The notes under the pieces: generated by a model
What the model was told of the DNA's origin: nothing
The model's input: the letters and a program-made list of their open reading frames with translations, nothing else
Database searches by the model: none
Shown: piece after piece, positions 46,603 through 55,143 of the stretch
Position numbering within the stretch: the first letter of the stretch is position 1
Layout: every line of letters starts with the position of its first letter
NCBI GenBank assembly: GCA_002892395.1
Contig: NBBL01000006.1
Coordinates: forward strand, 145,894 to 209,893
Reading direction: 5' to 3'
Length of the DNA stretch: 64,000 bases
Source of the DNA: Lachnospiraceae bacterium
GTDB lineage: Bacteria; Bacillota; Clostridia; Lachnospirales; Lachnospiraceae
Program-made: the position numbers and the translations under genes

Positions 46603-47498
46603 CCCCGCTCTCCGAACAGCCATAGTTCCAGTCGAATCAGGCGGTAGAACAGCCTGGTGAGAAAAAGCTGCCAGGCAGAGGCATGCAAATACGCCGCGTA
46701 ATAATACAGCGTCGCCTGTTCCCTTAATTTCTGACGTGCCAGCTGGGTCCGATAGCGTTTGGAAATCGTCTTTGCGTGACAGTGATCGTAGCTCTCCCCG
46801 AGAAGCAGCGCCGTCTCATATCCCCGCTGCTTCATCCGGCTCCCCAGCATATATTCTTCTCCGTAGAGAAAAACCGCTTCGTCGTATCCCCCTGCGTCCA
46901 AAAATTTCCGGACGTCAACCATGAGAAGTGCTCCCGGAACACAGTCCACCAAAACTGCGCCTGTCCCCTTCAGTTTTCTGCGCGGATAGTGCAGAAGCGA
47001 TGTGAAAATCCGCCGGGACACCGGTCCGGATTCCAACAGATCATAGAGCCACGGGCGAAGCGGCCAGGCCGCCGCCCCTGCCAACACATGTTCTCTCGTT
47101 CCGGGTGTGTTCCTCTGTACGGTTCCTCCGGGCGTCTTCTGCACCGGAGCAACCACCGCCACTCCGGGGTGGCGCCGGAGAAACCTGGACATGCGTCCCA
47201 CCGTGTTGTCGCTGAATGCCGTATCCGGATTCGCAATCAACACCTGCCTGGCGTGCAGCACTTCATCTGCATAGCGGATTCCAAAATTGTTTCCCGCTCC
47301 GTAACCGCCGTTTCGATCGGCGCAAAGGAGAATGATTTTTCCCTTCACCGCAGCGCGAAGACGCAGCAGACTGTCGTCGGAAGATGCGTTGTCCACAACA
47401 ATCACCGCGTCGAGATTTTGGTAGTCTGCAATCCGGTTCAATTGGAGCAGCGTGGTCGCTGCGTCATTGTAATTCACAATCACACAGACCGTATTCAT
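46599..47498 (-). CDS. Glycosyltransferase family 2
   Basis: 299 residues. VCVIVNYNDAATTLLQLNRI, VVDNASSDDSLLRL and VLIANPDTAFSDN are GT2 motifs, with VDCVPGALLMVDVRKFLDAG and GGYDEAVFLYGEEY later (acceptor and catalytic base region). Closest to WcaA/rhamnosyl-type enzymes; the specificity is not known. Overlaps both neighbours by four bases. Confidence 0.9.
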   Translation of the reverse strand: MNTVCVIVNYNDAATTLLQLNRIADYQNLDAVIVVDNASSDDSLLRLRAAVKGKIILLCADRNGGYGAGNNFGIRYADEVLHARQVLIANPDTAFSDNTVGRMSRFLRRHPGVAVVAPVQKTPGGTVQRNTPGTREHVLAGAAAWPLRPWLYDLLESGPVSRRIFTSLLHYPRRKLKGTGAVLVDCVPGALLMVDVRKFLDAGGYDEAVFLYGEEYMLGSRMKQRGYETALLLGESYDHCHAKTISKRYRTQLARQKLREQATLYYYAAYLHASAWQLFLTRLFYRLIRLELWLFGERG

Positions 47499-48487
47499 TT
47501 CCGCTCCCCCATCCGGCTGCTTCTTTTTCGCATCAGCTGCTTCACATAGGCGCGGCTCAGCTTTTCCCGCACAAACGGCAGAATCGGCGTGATTAGCTGC
47601 ATCCCATGGTACAGCGCCATCTTAAGCTCCTCTCCGCCCTCCTTTTTGGTTCCGGCCCAGGGCGTCATCTCCAGGTAGCGGTCATATTCCTTGCCGTAAT
47701 AATTCAGTGCACCGGCTTTCCACGGGCGCTCCGCACCGGCGTAATGCAGCACGGAGGGCTCAAGCTTCGCCTTTCGAAAGCACTTTTCCGGAATCTTTCG
47801 GTAGGACGGCTGCATCCTGCAGAGCGAACGATACCGAAAATAGCGGTAGTTTGTGAAGAAGTTCCACTTCGGCGCCAGACTGCGAATGCGGCCGCACAGA
47901 CTCCCGTTCAGTGCATCCTGATCATGAAACAGGCTTTCTCTCTCAATCGAGTGATAAAACTCAATCACCCGCCGGGTGATTTGCTCCTCCCGCCAGAGCT
48001 TCAAATCCATCAGGAGCACTCCCGCGTTAAAATACGGGTCGTTGACGCTTAAATGCAGGTATGCCTTCACCTCGGGATAGATGGTCGGCTCCTGCACGGC
48101 GGCCAGCACCGCTCCCTGAAGCGGCTGCTGCCAAAGCTTCCTGAGTGGTCTTAACACAACGGTGTCGCAGTCCAGGTAAATCACCTTTTCGATTTCAGCG
48201 GGCAGCAGCTCGCCGAGAAACAGCCGCCCCATGGTGCTGACATCAAACGCTCCGGTGTCAAGCTCCCCTCCGAAGCGCGAAGAGATGTTCCAGAGATCCA
48301 GAAAGGTAAGCTCCCGTCCGAATCCGCCTGCAATTCTCCGAAGCCTCTCCTTGGAACGCTCTCCGATCCCCGTTGAGACGACAAACAGTCTCAATTCCTC
48401 CTCCTCCGCGTTGTTGTCGCAGAGAGAGCAGAGCGAAACACCGAGATGCCTCGCGTAGGTTTCATTCGCAACATATGCAACATTCAC
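47495..48487 (-). CDS. Glycosyltransferase family 8
   Basis: 330 residues. MNVAYVANETYARHLGVSL, then IEKVIYLDCDTVVL with the DxD metal motif, PYFNAGVLLMDLKLWREE and the C-terminal LHYAGAERPWKAG. GT8 enzymes transfer glucose or galactose with retention, for example LgtC-like. The usual family length is 300-330. It begins the GT run downstream of glmM, 68 bases away. Confidence 0.93.
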   Translation of the reverse strand: MNVAYVANETYARHLGVSLCSLCDNNAEEEELRLFVVSTGIGERSKERLRRIAGGFGRELTFLDLWNISSRFGGELDTGAFDVSTMGRLFLGELLPAEIEKVIYLDCDTVVLRPLRKLWQQPLQGAVLAAVQEPTIYPEVKAYLHLSVNDPYFNAGVLLMDLKLWREEQITRRVIEFYHSIERESLFHDQDALNGSLCGRIRSLAPKWNFFTNYRYFRYRSLCRMQPSYRKIPEKCFRKAKLEPSVLHYAGAERPWKAGALNYYGKEYDRYLEMTPWAGTKKEGGEELKMALYHGMQLITPILPFVREKLSRAYVKQLMRKRSSRMGERK

Positions 48488-48555
48488 TGCTTCATCTCCT
48501 CCAGGCTTCCTGCAAAGGGCTCTGAAAGCCGCCTTTTACCCTCCCGCTGTTTCCG

Positions 48556-49917
48556 TCACGGGAGCAGCCATTTCTCCTGCTCCATCACCTCAATGATGGC
48601 ATCCACGCACTGGGCGCAAAGTGCATCTGTGGCGGCCTCCGCCATGACGCGGATCAGCGGCTCGGTTCCGCTGGCGCGCAGCAAAATTCGCCCTTCACTC
48701 CCCAGCTTTTCCTCCTGCCTTGCCACCTCTGCCAGCACCTTCGGGTCCTTCTGTGCCGCCTCCTTGTCCCGAACGCGGACATTCCGCAAAAGCTGCGGAT
48801 ATATGGTGACCTCCGAGGCCAGCTTGGAAAGCAGCTGCTTGGTCTCCATCAGCACCTCCATCACCTTCAGTGCCGTCACCATACCATCCCCGGTAGTCTC
48901 ATGCTTGGAAAAGATGATATGCCCGGATTGTTCCCCGCCAAGGCAGTTTCCCTCCGCCTGCATATTCTCATAGACATACTTATCGCCCACCTGGGTTTTC
49001 ACATAAGAAATCCCTGCGCGGTCAAACGCCTTGTACAAGCCAAAATTGGACATCACAGTAGTGACCACCCGGTTGTGTTCCAGCTGTCCGCAATCCTTCA
49101 TATATTTTCCGCAGATGTAGAGAATCAGATCTCCGTCAACCAGGTTGCCCGCATCATCCACGGCCAGGCAACGATCCGCATCGCCGTCAAACGCAAACCC
49201 CACATTGCATTGTTCACGCTTCACGGTCTCCATCAGCTGCTCCATATGGGTCGATCCGCAATTTAAATTAATGTTGGTTCCATTCGGCTGATCATTGATG
49301 ACAACCGTCTGTGCCCCCAGCGCATCGAATACATTTTTTGCAATCGAAGACGCGGATCCATTGGCACAGTCCAGTGCAATTCTCTGGTTTTTAAAGGAGC
49401 GGGTGGCCAGAGAAATGAGATAACCGATGTACCGGTTCCTTCCCGCGGCAAAGTCAATCGTTCTCCCGATCCCTTCCCGTTTTGCCAGCGGAAGCGCTTC
49501 GGGCTCTCCGTCAATCCACTTCTCGATTTCCAGAATGACCGACTCCTCCATTTTCTCGCCGTTTCCGTTGATAAGCTTTATTCCGTTGTCGTAAAAGGGA
49601 TTGTGACTGGCGCTGATCATAATGCCGCAATCAAAATTCTCTGTGCGCACCACATGGGACACACTGGGCGTCGGCGTCACGTGGAGCAGATAGACATCGG
49701 CGCCGCTGGCCGTCAGCCCTGCGGAAAGAGCATCCTCCAGCATATAGCTGGAGCGTCTCGTATCCTTTCCGATGGCAATTCGGCACCGCTCTCCGTCCTC
49801 CGTATGCTTCTGTCCGTAGTACCAGCCGAGAAAACGGCCCACCAAAAATGCATGCCTCGGTGTCAGGCCGATATTCGCCTCCCCGCGAAATCCGTCTGTT
49901 CCGAAATATTTTCCCAT
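48556..49917 (-). CDS. glmM: Phosphoglucosamine mutase
   Basis: 453 residues. Interconverts glucosamine 6- and 1-phosphate for UDP-GlcNAc. MGKYFGTDGFRGEAN, the phosphoserine loop MISASHNPFYDNGIKLINGN, metal site FDGDADRC and the sugar-binding GGEQSGHIIF are present; the C-terminal phosphate loop is RASGTEPLIRVM. The ATG at 49917, overlapping the rmlD stop (TAATG) and behind GGAG, is preferred over the 49974 frame. Confidence 0.96.
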   Translation of the reverse strand: MGKYFGTDGFRGEANIGLTPRHAFLVGRFLGWYYGQKHTEDGERCRIAIGKDTRRSSYMLEDALSAGLTASGADVYLLHVTPTPSVSHVVRTENFDCGIMISASHNPFYDNGIKLINGNGEKMEESVILEIEKWIDGEPEALPLAKREGIGRTIDFAAGRNRYIGYLISLATRSFKNQRIALDCANGSASSIAKNVFDALGAQTVVINDQPNGTNINLNCGSTHMEQLMETVKREQCNVGFAFDGDADRCLAVDDAGNLVDGDLILYICGKYMKDCGQLEHNRVVTTVMSNFGLYKAFDRAGISYVKTQVGDKYVYENMQAEGNCLGGEQSGHIIFSKHETTGDGMVTALKVMEVLMETKQLLSKLASEVTIYPQLLRNVRVRDKEAAQKDPKVLAEVARQEEKLGSEGRILLRASGTEPLIRVMAEAATDALCAQCVDAIIEVMEQEKWLLP

Positions 49918-50843
49918 TACAATTCTCCGTTCTTCCTCAGGATCTCCAGGTATCTTTGCAGCGCATCGGTCCACTCCGGAAGCGGTGTGAAGCCGTTCTC
50001 TCTCAGCTTTTTCTTCTCCAACCGGCTGTTGAACGGCCGCCTGGCTTTTGTGCGCCCGTACTCCTCCGTCGTGACCGGAATGACCTTTGTCGTGTACCCG
50101 GCCTGACGATAGATCTCTTTTGTAAATTCATACCAGGAAATATAACTGCCCTCATTGGTCGCGTGATAATAACCGTATTGCTCCGTCCCGATCATATCCA
50201 CCAAAAGCCGGGAGAGGTCAAGCGTATAGGTCGGCGATCCAATCTGATCGTTCACAACGCGAACCGTATCATTCGTTCTCCCCACCCTTAGCATCGTCCG
50301 AATGAAATTCTTTCCGTTCACGCCAAACACCCACGCAATGCGGACAATGAAAAAACGGCTGAGACAATTTGCCACTGCCAGCTCCCCTGCAAGCTTGCTC
50401 TGACCGTACACATTAAGCGGTGCATACTCCTTGCAGTCCGGCTCCCACGGCTTGGTTCCGAGACCGTTAAACACATAATCCGTGCTGATGTACAAAAGCT
50501 TTGCGTTGATCTCTGCACAGGCCTTGGCAATCGCTTCCGTTCCCCGGGCGTTGATGGCGTATACCCTGTCTCTTTTGTCCGGGTCCTCGGCATCATCCAC
50601 CGCGGTCCACGCCGCGCAGTGGATCACCGCATCCGGCTGCTCGTTCCGTATCAAGGCCTGAACAGCCGCCCCATCCGTGATATCCAGCGACCGGTACGGC
50701 ATGGAGGTCACAGCACTTCCGTCCTGTATTCCCTTGTAAACTGCCGCCAGATCCGAGCCGATTCCTTCAATGCCTCTTGCCGCCAGCTCGTTCATCACAT
50801 CATGTCCCAGCTGCCCGGCCACACCCGTCACCAGAATTTTCAT
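49917..50843 (-). CDS. rmlD: dTDP-4-dehydrorhamnose reductase
   Basis: 308 residues, short-chain dehydrogenase fold. KILVTGVAGQLGHDV binds NADPH, and STDYVFNG with YGQSKLAGE gives the catalytic tyrosine and lysine. Last step of dTDP-L-rhamnose synthesis. Overlaps rmlB upstream by four bases and glmM downstream by one. Confidence 0.95.
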   Translation of the reverse strand: MKILVTGVAGQLGHDVMNELAARGIEGIGSDLAAVYKGIQDGSAVTSMPYRSLDITDGAAVQALIRNEQPDAVIHCAAWTAVDDAEDPDKRDRVYAINARGTEAIAKACAEINAKLLYISTDYVFNGLGTKPWEPDCKEYAPLNVYGQSKLAGELAVANCLSRFFIVRIAWVFGVNGKNFIRTMLRVGRTNDTVRVVNDQIGSPTYTLDLSRLLVDMIGTEQYGYYHATNEGSYISWYEFTKEIYRQAGYTTKVIPVTTEEYGRTKARRPFNSRLEKKKLRENGFTPLPEWTDALQRYLEILRKNGEL

Positions 50844-51862
50844 AAGCGGGCTCCGTACATCGTTTCAAAATAGCTCTGATAAGCGCCGCTCACAATGTTC
50901 TCCCACCAGTCCTTGTTGTCGAGATACCACTGAATGGTCACCGGAATCCCGGTCTTAAACGTATATTGAGGCTTCCAGCCCAGCTCTGTCTCGATTTTGG
51001 TCGGATCCATGGCATAGCGCCGATCGTGTCCCGGACGATCCGTGACAAAGCGAATCAGGCTTTCGGGCTTTCCCAGTGCCCGCAAAACCGTCTGAACCAC
51101 TTCAAGATTGGTCTTTTCGTTGTGTCCGCCGATATTGTATACTTCCCCTTCCCGCCCGTTTCTCACGATCAGGTCAATGGCAGTGCAGTGATCGGTCACA
51201 TACAGCCAGTCCCTGACATTCTCTCCCGTCCCGTAGACCGGGATCTCCTCATCATTCAATGCGCGGCTGATAACAAGCGGTATCAGCTTCTCCGGAAAAT
51301 GGTACGGGCCGTAGTTGTTGGAGCAGCGGCTGATGGAAACCGGAAGACCGTAGGTTCTGTGATAGGCCAGGACAAAAAGATCTGCTCCCGCCTTCGCGCT
51401 GGAGTAGGGACTTGAGGTGTGAATCGGCGTTTCCTCCGTAAAGAAGAGATCCGGCCGATCCAACGGAAGATCTCCGTAGACCTCATCCGTGGAAACCTGA
51501 TGGTAACGCTGTATGCCATACTTCCTGCACGCATCCAGAAGCGTGGTGGTTCCGATCACATTGGTGCGGACAAAGATCTCCGGATCCGTAATAGAGCGAT
51601 CCACATGGGACTCCGCCGCGAAATTGATGACCACGTCCGGTTTCTCTTTTTCGAACAGAGAAAAGACAAAGTCCCGATCTGCAATATCTCCGCGGACAAA
51701 GCGGTAATTGGGGCAGCCCTCCACCGGCTTAAGGCTCTCCAAATTACCGGCATAGGTCAAAAGATCCAGGTTGATGATTTCATCCCCCGGATACCGCTTC
51801 ACCATGTAATGTACAAAATTGCAGCCGATGAATCCTGCGCCGCCAGTCACAATGATCTTCAT
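50840..51862 (-). CDS. rmlB: dTDP-glucose 4,6-dehydratase
   Basis: 340 residues. KIIVTGGAGFIGCNFVHYMV binds NAD. STDEVYGDLPLD and YSSAKAGADLFVLAYHRTYG hold the catalytic tyrosine and lysine. RCSNNYGPYHFPEKLIPLVI is diagnostic. Second step of the dTDP-rhamnose pathway. An 88-base gap separates it from rmlA. Confidence 0.96.
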   Translation of the reverse strand: MKIIVTGGAGFIGCNFVHYMVKRYPGDEIINLDLLTYAGNLESLKPVEGCPNYRFVRGDIADRDFVFSLFEKEKPDVVINFAAESHVDRSITDPEIFVRTNVIGTTTLLDACRKYGIQRYHQVSTDEVYGDLPLDRPDLFFTEETPIHTSSPYSSAKAGADLFVLAYHRTYGLPVSISRCSNNYGPYHFPEKLIPLVISRALNDEEIPVYGTGENVRDWLYVTDHCTAIDLIVRNGREGEVYNIGGHNEKTNLEVVQTVLRALGKPESLIRFVTDRPGHDRRYAMDPTKIETELGWKPQYTFKTGIPVTIQWYLDNKDWWENIVSGAYQSYFETMYGARL

Positions 51863-51950
51863 GCTTTCCGATTCCTTTCATCGTCCTCTGTTTTTTCTCC
51901 CCCTTGGCTGCCTTCTCCTTCGGCAGACCGCAGGACATTGCTTTCGACTC

Positions 51951-52832
51951 CTAGTGTACCAGATATTTTCCGTCCAGCACCGCCCTCAGGTATCTTCCGT
52001 ATTCATTTTTCTTCATACCCTCATAGGCCTGCTCCATCAGATCCCTGGAAATCCAGCCGTTCAGGTACGCGATCTCCTCAAGGCACGCAAGCTTTCTGTG
52101 CTGATGGGTCTCCATGGTATACACAAAATTGGTCGCCTCCACCAACGAAGCGTGTGTGCCGGTGTCCAGCCAGGTAAAGCCCTGCCCCAGCAGGGTCACC
52201 TCCAGCTCTCCCCGTTCCAGATAAATGCGGTTCAGATCCGTGATTTCCAGCTCTCCCCGGGCACTGGGCTTCAAGCGCTTCGCATATTCCACCACATGCT
52301 TGTCATAAAAATACAGCCCCGTGACACAGTAATTCGACTTCGGCTGTTCGGGCTTCTCTTCAATCGAAATTGCCCTTCCGTCCCGGTCAAATTCCACAAT
52401 GCCGAAGCGCTCCGGATCGTCCACATAATACCCGAATACGGTGGCTCCGTGTGTTCGCGCCGCCGCTGCCCGAAGCTGCTTCTCCAAGCCGTGCCCCGCG
52501 AAAATGTTGTCTCCCAGCACCATGGCCACACTGTCGTCTCCAATGAACGACTCCCCGAGAAGAAACGCCTGCGCCAAGCCGTCCGGACTGGGCTGCACCT
52601 GGTAGGAAAGGGAAAGACCGAAAGGATGTCCGTCCCCCAGAAGCTCCTGAAAGCGGGGCGTATCCTCCCGTGTGGAAATGATCAGAATATCCCGGATTCC
52701 CGCCATCATCAATACGGACAACGGGTAATAGATCATAGGCTTATCATACACCGGAAGCAGCTGCTTGCTGGTCACCTTGGTCAACGGATACAATCTGGTT
52801 CCGGATCCCCCCGCCAATACAATTCCTTTCAT
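51951..52832 (-). CDS. rmlA: Glucose-1-phosphate thymidylyltransferase
   Basis: 293 residues. [20 protein letters not shown] followed by [17 protein letters not shown] is the RmlA signature; LGDNIF is present, and [17 protein letters not shown] near the C-terminus matches. Makes dTDP-glucose from dTTP and glucose 1-phosphate. No rmlC lies with rmlA, rmlB and rmlD. Confidence 0.96.
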   Translation of the reverse strand: MKGIVLAGGSGTRLYPLTKVTSKQLLPVYDKPMIYYPLSVLMMAGIRDILIISTREDTPRFQELLGDGHPFGLSLSYQVQPSPDGLAQAFLLGESFIGDDSVAMVLGDNIFAGHGLEKQLRAAAARTHGATVFGYYVDDPERFGIVEFDRDGRAISIEEKPEQPKSNYCVTGLYFYDKHVVEYAKRLKPSARGELEITDLNRIYLERGELEVTLLGQGFTWLDTGTHASLVEATNFVYTMETHQHRKLACLEEIAYLNGWISRDLMEQAYEGMKKNEYGRYLRAVLDGKYLVH

Positions 52833-52938
52833 CGTAAGCTCCTCTCCTCGTCCCTTTTTGGCTTTGATTATGATGCTGATCGGAAGCCGCGCCGCTGCAA
52901 ATACTGGTTTCCTTCTCTTCCGCTTTTGGTTCTGCGCT

Positions 52939-53799
52939 TCATTTTTCGTGGGGCGCTGCTCCGCGCACCGGATGGCGGCTCTCCCACTCCTCTCCCGTCA
53001 CGGGATTTCCGTCCGCATCTACTTCATAGCAGTATAAAATCGTCCGGGCATCCTGAAATTCATAGGAGCAGGTCACAAAACTGAAGAGCTGCGCCACGCC
53101 GCCATTCGGAATCTCGCGAAAGCTGCAGCCCTTTGTCATCTCGTCCACATATGCATCAAATTCGATCTGATCCGCAAATTCTACCCTTCTTTTCTCTGCT
53201 GTTGCACTCGTATAGAGGCAGGCCATGGGGCGCAGTACATAGGTGTGCTCCGGTGTATACAAATACACCCTTCTGTGCTCCCGAAAGAAGCGTTCATCCT
53301 TAAAGTCACAGATTGCCGTGAACATGGTTTTATTTTTCATATGATGACCGTAAAAAAGATTCTGACGGGACGAAAAATCCGGCGCGGAATCTCCGTCTAA
53401 AAATACGCCCTCGTAGGATCCCTCCCTCCGGTCTATATCCCGGTGCAGGTAATACTCATTGTCATGTGCTTTCCAGAGTACCGGGTAATTAATCACTGTC
53501 CCGGGAATCAGAATCCATGCCACCACATCCTCATTTCGCGCCTTGAGAGCCTCAAAATCAATGTGGCGCGCGGCGTCGGGATCGAATGCCTCCGTTTCCT
53601 TCGATTCCGCCTCTCCCGGCTCTGCCGGTCCCTTCGGTTCTGTCCCCTCCGGTTCCGAAGCATCCGTCTCCCCCATTGCATCATACTTTCGAATATGCCA
53701 AAAACGCTCTGCCAGCTTCAGACCGCAGAGCGACAGCAAAACCAGTATCGTGAGCACCAGCATCACATGACGTTTCCTGTTTCCCGACTCGTTTTTCAC
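52939..53799 (-). CDS. srtB: Class B sortase
   Basis: 286 residues. N-terminal membrane anchor (about 10-30, [20 protein letters not shown]), an acidic linker rich in E, P and S (about 42-72), then the sortase domain: [20 protein letters not shown], catalytic His in [13 protein letters not shown], catalytic Cys in SFVTCSYEF and Arg in [12 protein letters not shown]. Covalently attaches surface proteins. No sortase-substrate gene was recognised in the window. It lies between rmlA and the ATP-grasp gene. Confidence 0.93.
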   Translation of the reverse strand: MKNESGNRKRHVMLVLTILVLLSLCGLKLAERFWHIRKYDAMGETDASEPEGTEPKGPAEPGEAESKETEAFDPDAARHIDFEALKARNEDVVAWILIPGTVINYPVLWKAHDNEYYLHRDIDRREGSYEGVFLDGDSAPDFSSRQNLFYGHHMKNKTMFTAICDFKDERFFREHRRVYLYTPEHTYVLRPMACLYTSATAEKRRVEFADQIEFDAYVDEMTKGCSFREIPNGGVAQLFSFVTCSYEFQDARTILYCYEVDADGNPVTGEEWESRHPVRGAAPHEK

Positions 53800-53826
53800 C
53801 TGTTTTGCCTCGCATATACCCGTATT

Positions 53827-54837
53827 TTAGCACCGATTCGTGATCACTTCTATATATTTCTTAGCAATCCACATCTCTTTCACCGGATTCTCCGGCTCAA
53901 CTCTGCTCTCTGCAAAATTTCCTGCCCCAAATACGGAAAGATGCGCCTTTACCACATCAAATCCTGCCGTCCGGCTGAAGCCGGTTCCCCCTGAAAAACG
54001 CGGGTTGCACTCAAGAAAGAAGTATCGTCCGTCCTCTGCATGAATCCACTCATAGTTTACGGTTCCGAGAATACCGAAAGCCTCCGATAATCGGCCGCAG
54101 ACTCTTTCCAGCACTTCGTCCCGAAAAACCCGAACCGAAAGTCCGGCTCCATTATGGGTGCGAAGAAACTCCTCCCGCGGAATCGAGATCGTTCCGCCCA
54201 GACGATCTCTTACAGTATCGACACAAACCACCCGACCCTTGAGCAGCGGCTGAACCAGATAGGAGATTCCGCTCTCCTTCAGCGCGGCGAGCACAGTCTT
54301 CAGCTCCTGCGTTTCATTGATTCGATAGAGCCCCTGACTGCTTCTTCCGTCGATCGGCTTCAAAATCAGCGGAAGCCCCCTCTCCAGCATATCCGGCGGG
54401 CAGTCAACCAGACGTTTTGTCGGGATGGTGCAAACCCGTTTTCGAAGCGCCGGATCCAGTTCGCAGAATACCTGCTCCGCAAGCTCTGTGCTTTTCTTTT
54501 TATCCCGCGCTGTCTCCACGGCGCGCTCCGGAGATGTCCAAAGCTTCGCCGGACTCAATGCGGCGCGGTTCCCGTTCAATACATCCAATTCTGCATCCGT
54601 CAAAGGAAGCAGCCCCTCCGCCTGCTCCTCTTCCGCCAGCATTCGGATCGCTTCCACATAAGCAGCGCCTGCGTCAAAGCGGGGAACACGGACAAAACGA
54701 TCCACTTCCCTGCTCTCCGGCAGATATTCCGCAGGATAAATATCTGTCCCCACAACACGAAGCCCCGCCTCTTTGCAGCTTTTAATGACTGCGCCCGCGG
54801 AAAAGGAACCGATTGCGGTCACAATGACTGTTCCCAT
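53827..54837 (-). CDS. ATP-grasp enzyme of unknown substrate
   Basis: 336 residues from MGTVIVTAIGSFSAGAVIKS; GGAGG stands 6 bases before the ATG at 54837, and a longer frame to 54915 lacks support. The pre-ATP-grasp domain (about 1-100) resembles carbamoyl-phosphate-synthase-like proteins. The ATP site includes LPLILKPIDGRSSQGLYRI and the metal site FFLECNPRFSGGTGFSRTAG. It probably forms an amide, ester or thioester bond on a small molecule or glycan component. Position at the head of the polysaccharide operon supports a surface role. The substrate is unknown. Confidence 0.88.
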   Translation of the reverse strand: MGTVIVTAIGSFSAGAVIKSCKEAGLRVVGTDIYPAEYLPESREVDRFVRVPRFDAGAAYVEAIRMLAEEEQAEGLLPLTDAELDVLNGNRAALSPAKLWTSPERAVETARDKKKSTELAEQVFCELDPALRKRVCTIPTKRLVDCPPDMLERGLPLILKPIDGRSSQGLYRINETQELKTVLAALKESGISYLVQPLLKGRVVCVDTVRDRLGGTISIPREEFLRTHNGAGLSVRVFRDEVLERVCGRLSEAFGILGTVNYEWIHAEDGRYFFLECNPRFSGGTGFSRTAGFDVVKAHLSVFGAGNFAESRVEPENPVKEMWIAKKYIEVITNRC

Positions 54838-55143
54838 GCCATACCTCCCGTCCGGATTCCGCCCTTCTTTTTCGTTCATTTCTGCGTGTCGCCCCATGAC
54901 TCCAAATGCGTTCACAGCGATTGATGTTGATGTATCACTTTAGCATCCGGCCATCAAAAAGTCAACGAACGACGCCTGTCCCGGCCCATCTAACCTGCAG
55001 CAGGCTTCTCTGAAATCATAAGACTTCTTCTTTCTTTTAATCAAACTGTAAGATATAAGCTCCCTTTGAGGTGGTATGATATGGTATACTGTATTTCATA
55101 TTCTGCACAATTGTGTTTAAAAAGTACCAGGAGGTATTGATTC
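54838..55143. other. Divergent intergenic region before the L,D-transpeptidase gene
   Basis: 306 bases without a gene. The minus-strand promoter of the ATP-grasp gene lies at 54937-54965. For the plus strand an extended -10 box TGGTATACT (55082-55090) is seen without a good -35 box. AGGAGG at 55129-55134 precedes the ATG at 55144. No terminator or repeat was found. Confidence 0.5.
54937..54965 (-). promoter_or_regulatory. Promoter at the head of the second polysaccharide locus
   Basis: On the minus strand TTGACT (54965-54960), a 17-base spacer and TAAAGT (54942-54937). It would drive the ATP-grasp gene, the sortase and possibly the genes beyond. Confidence 0.65.
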
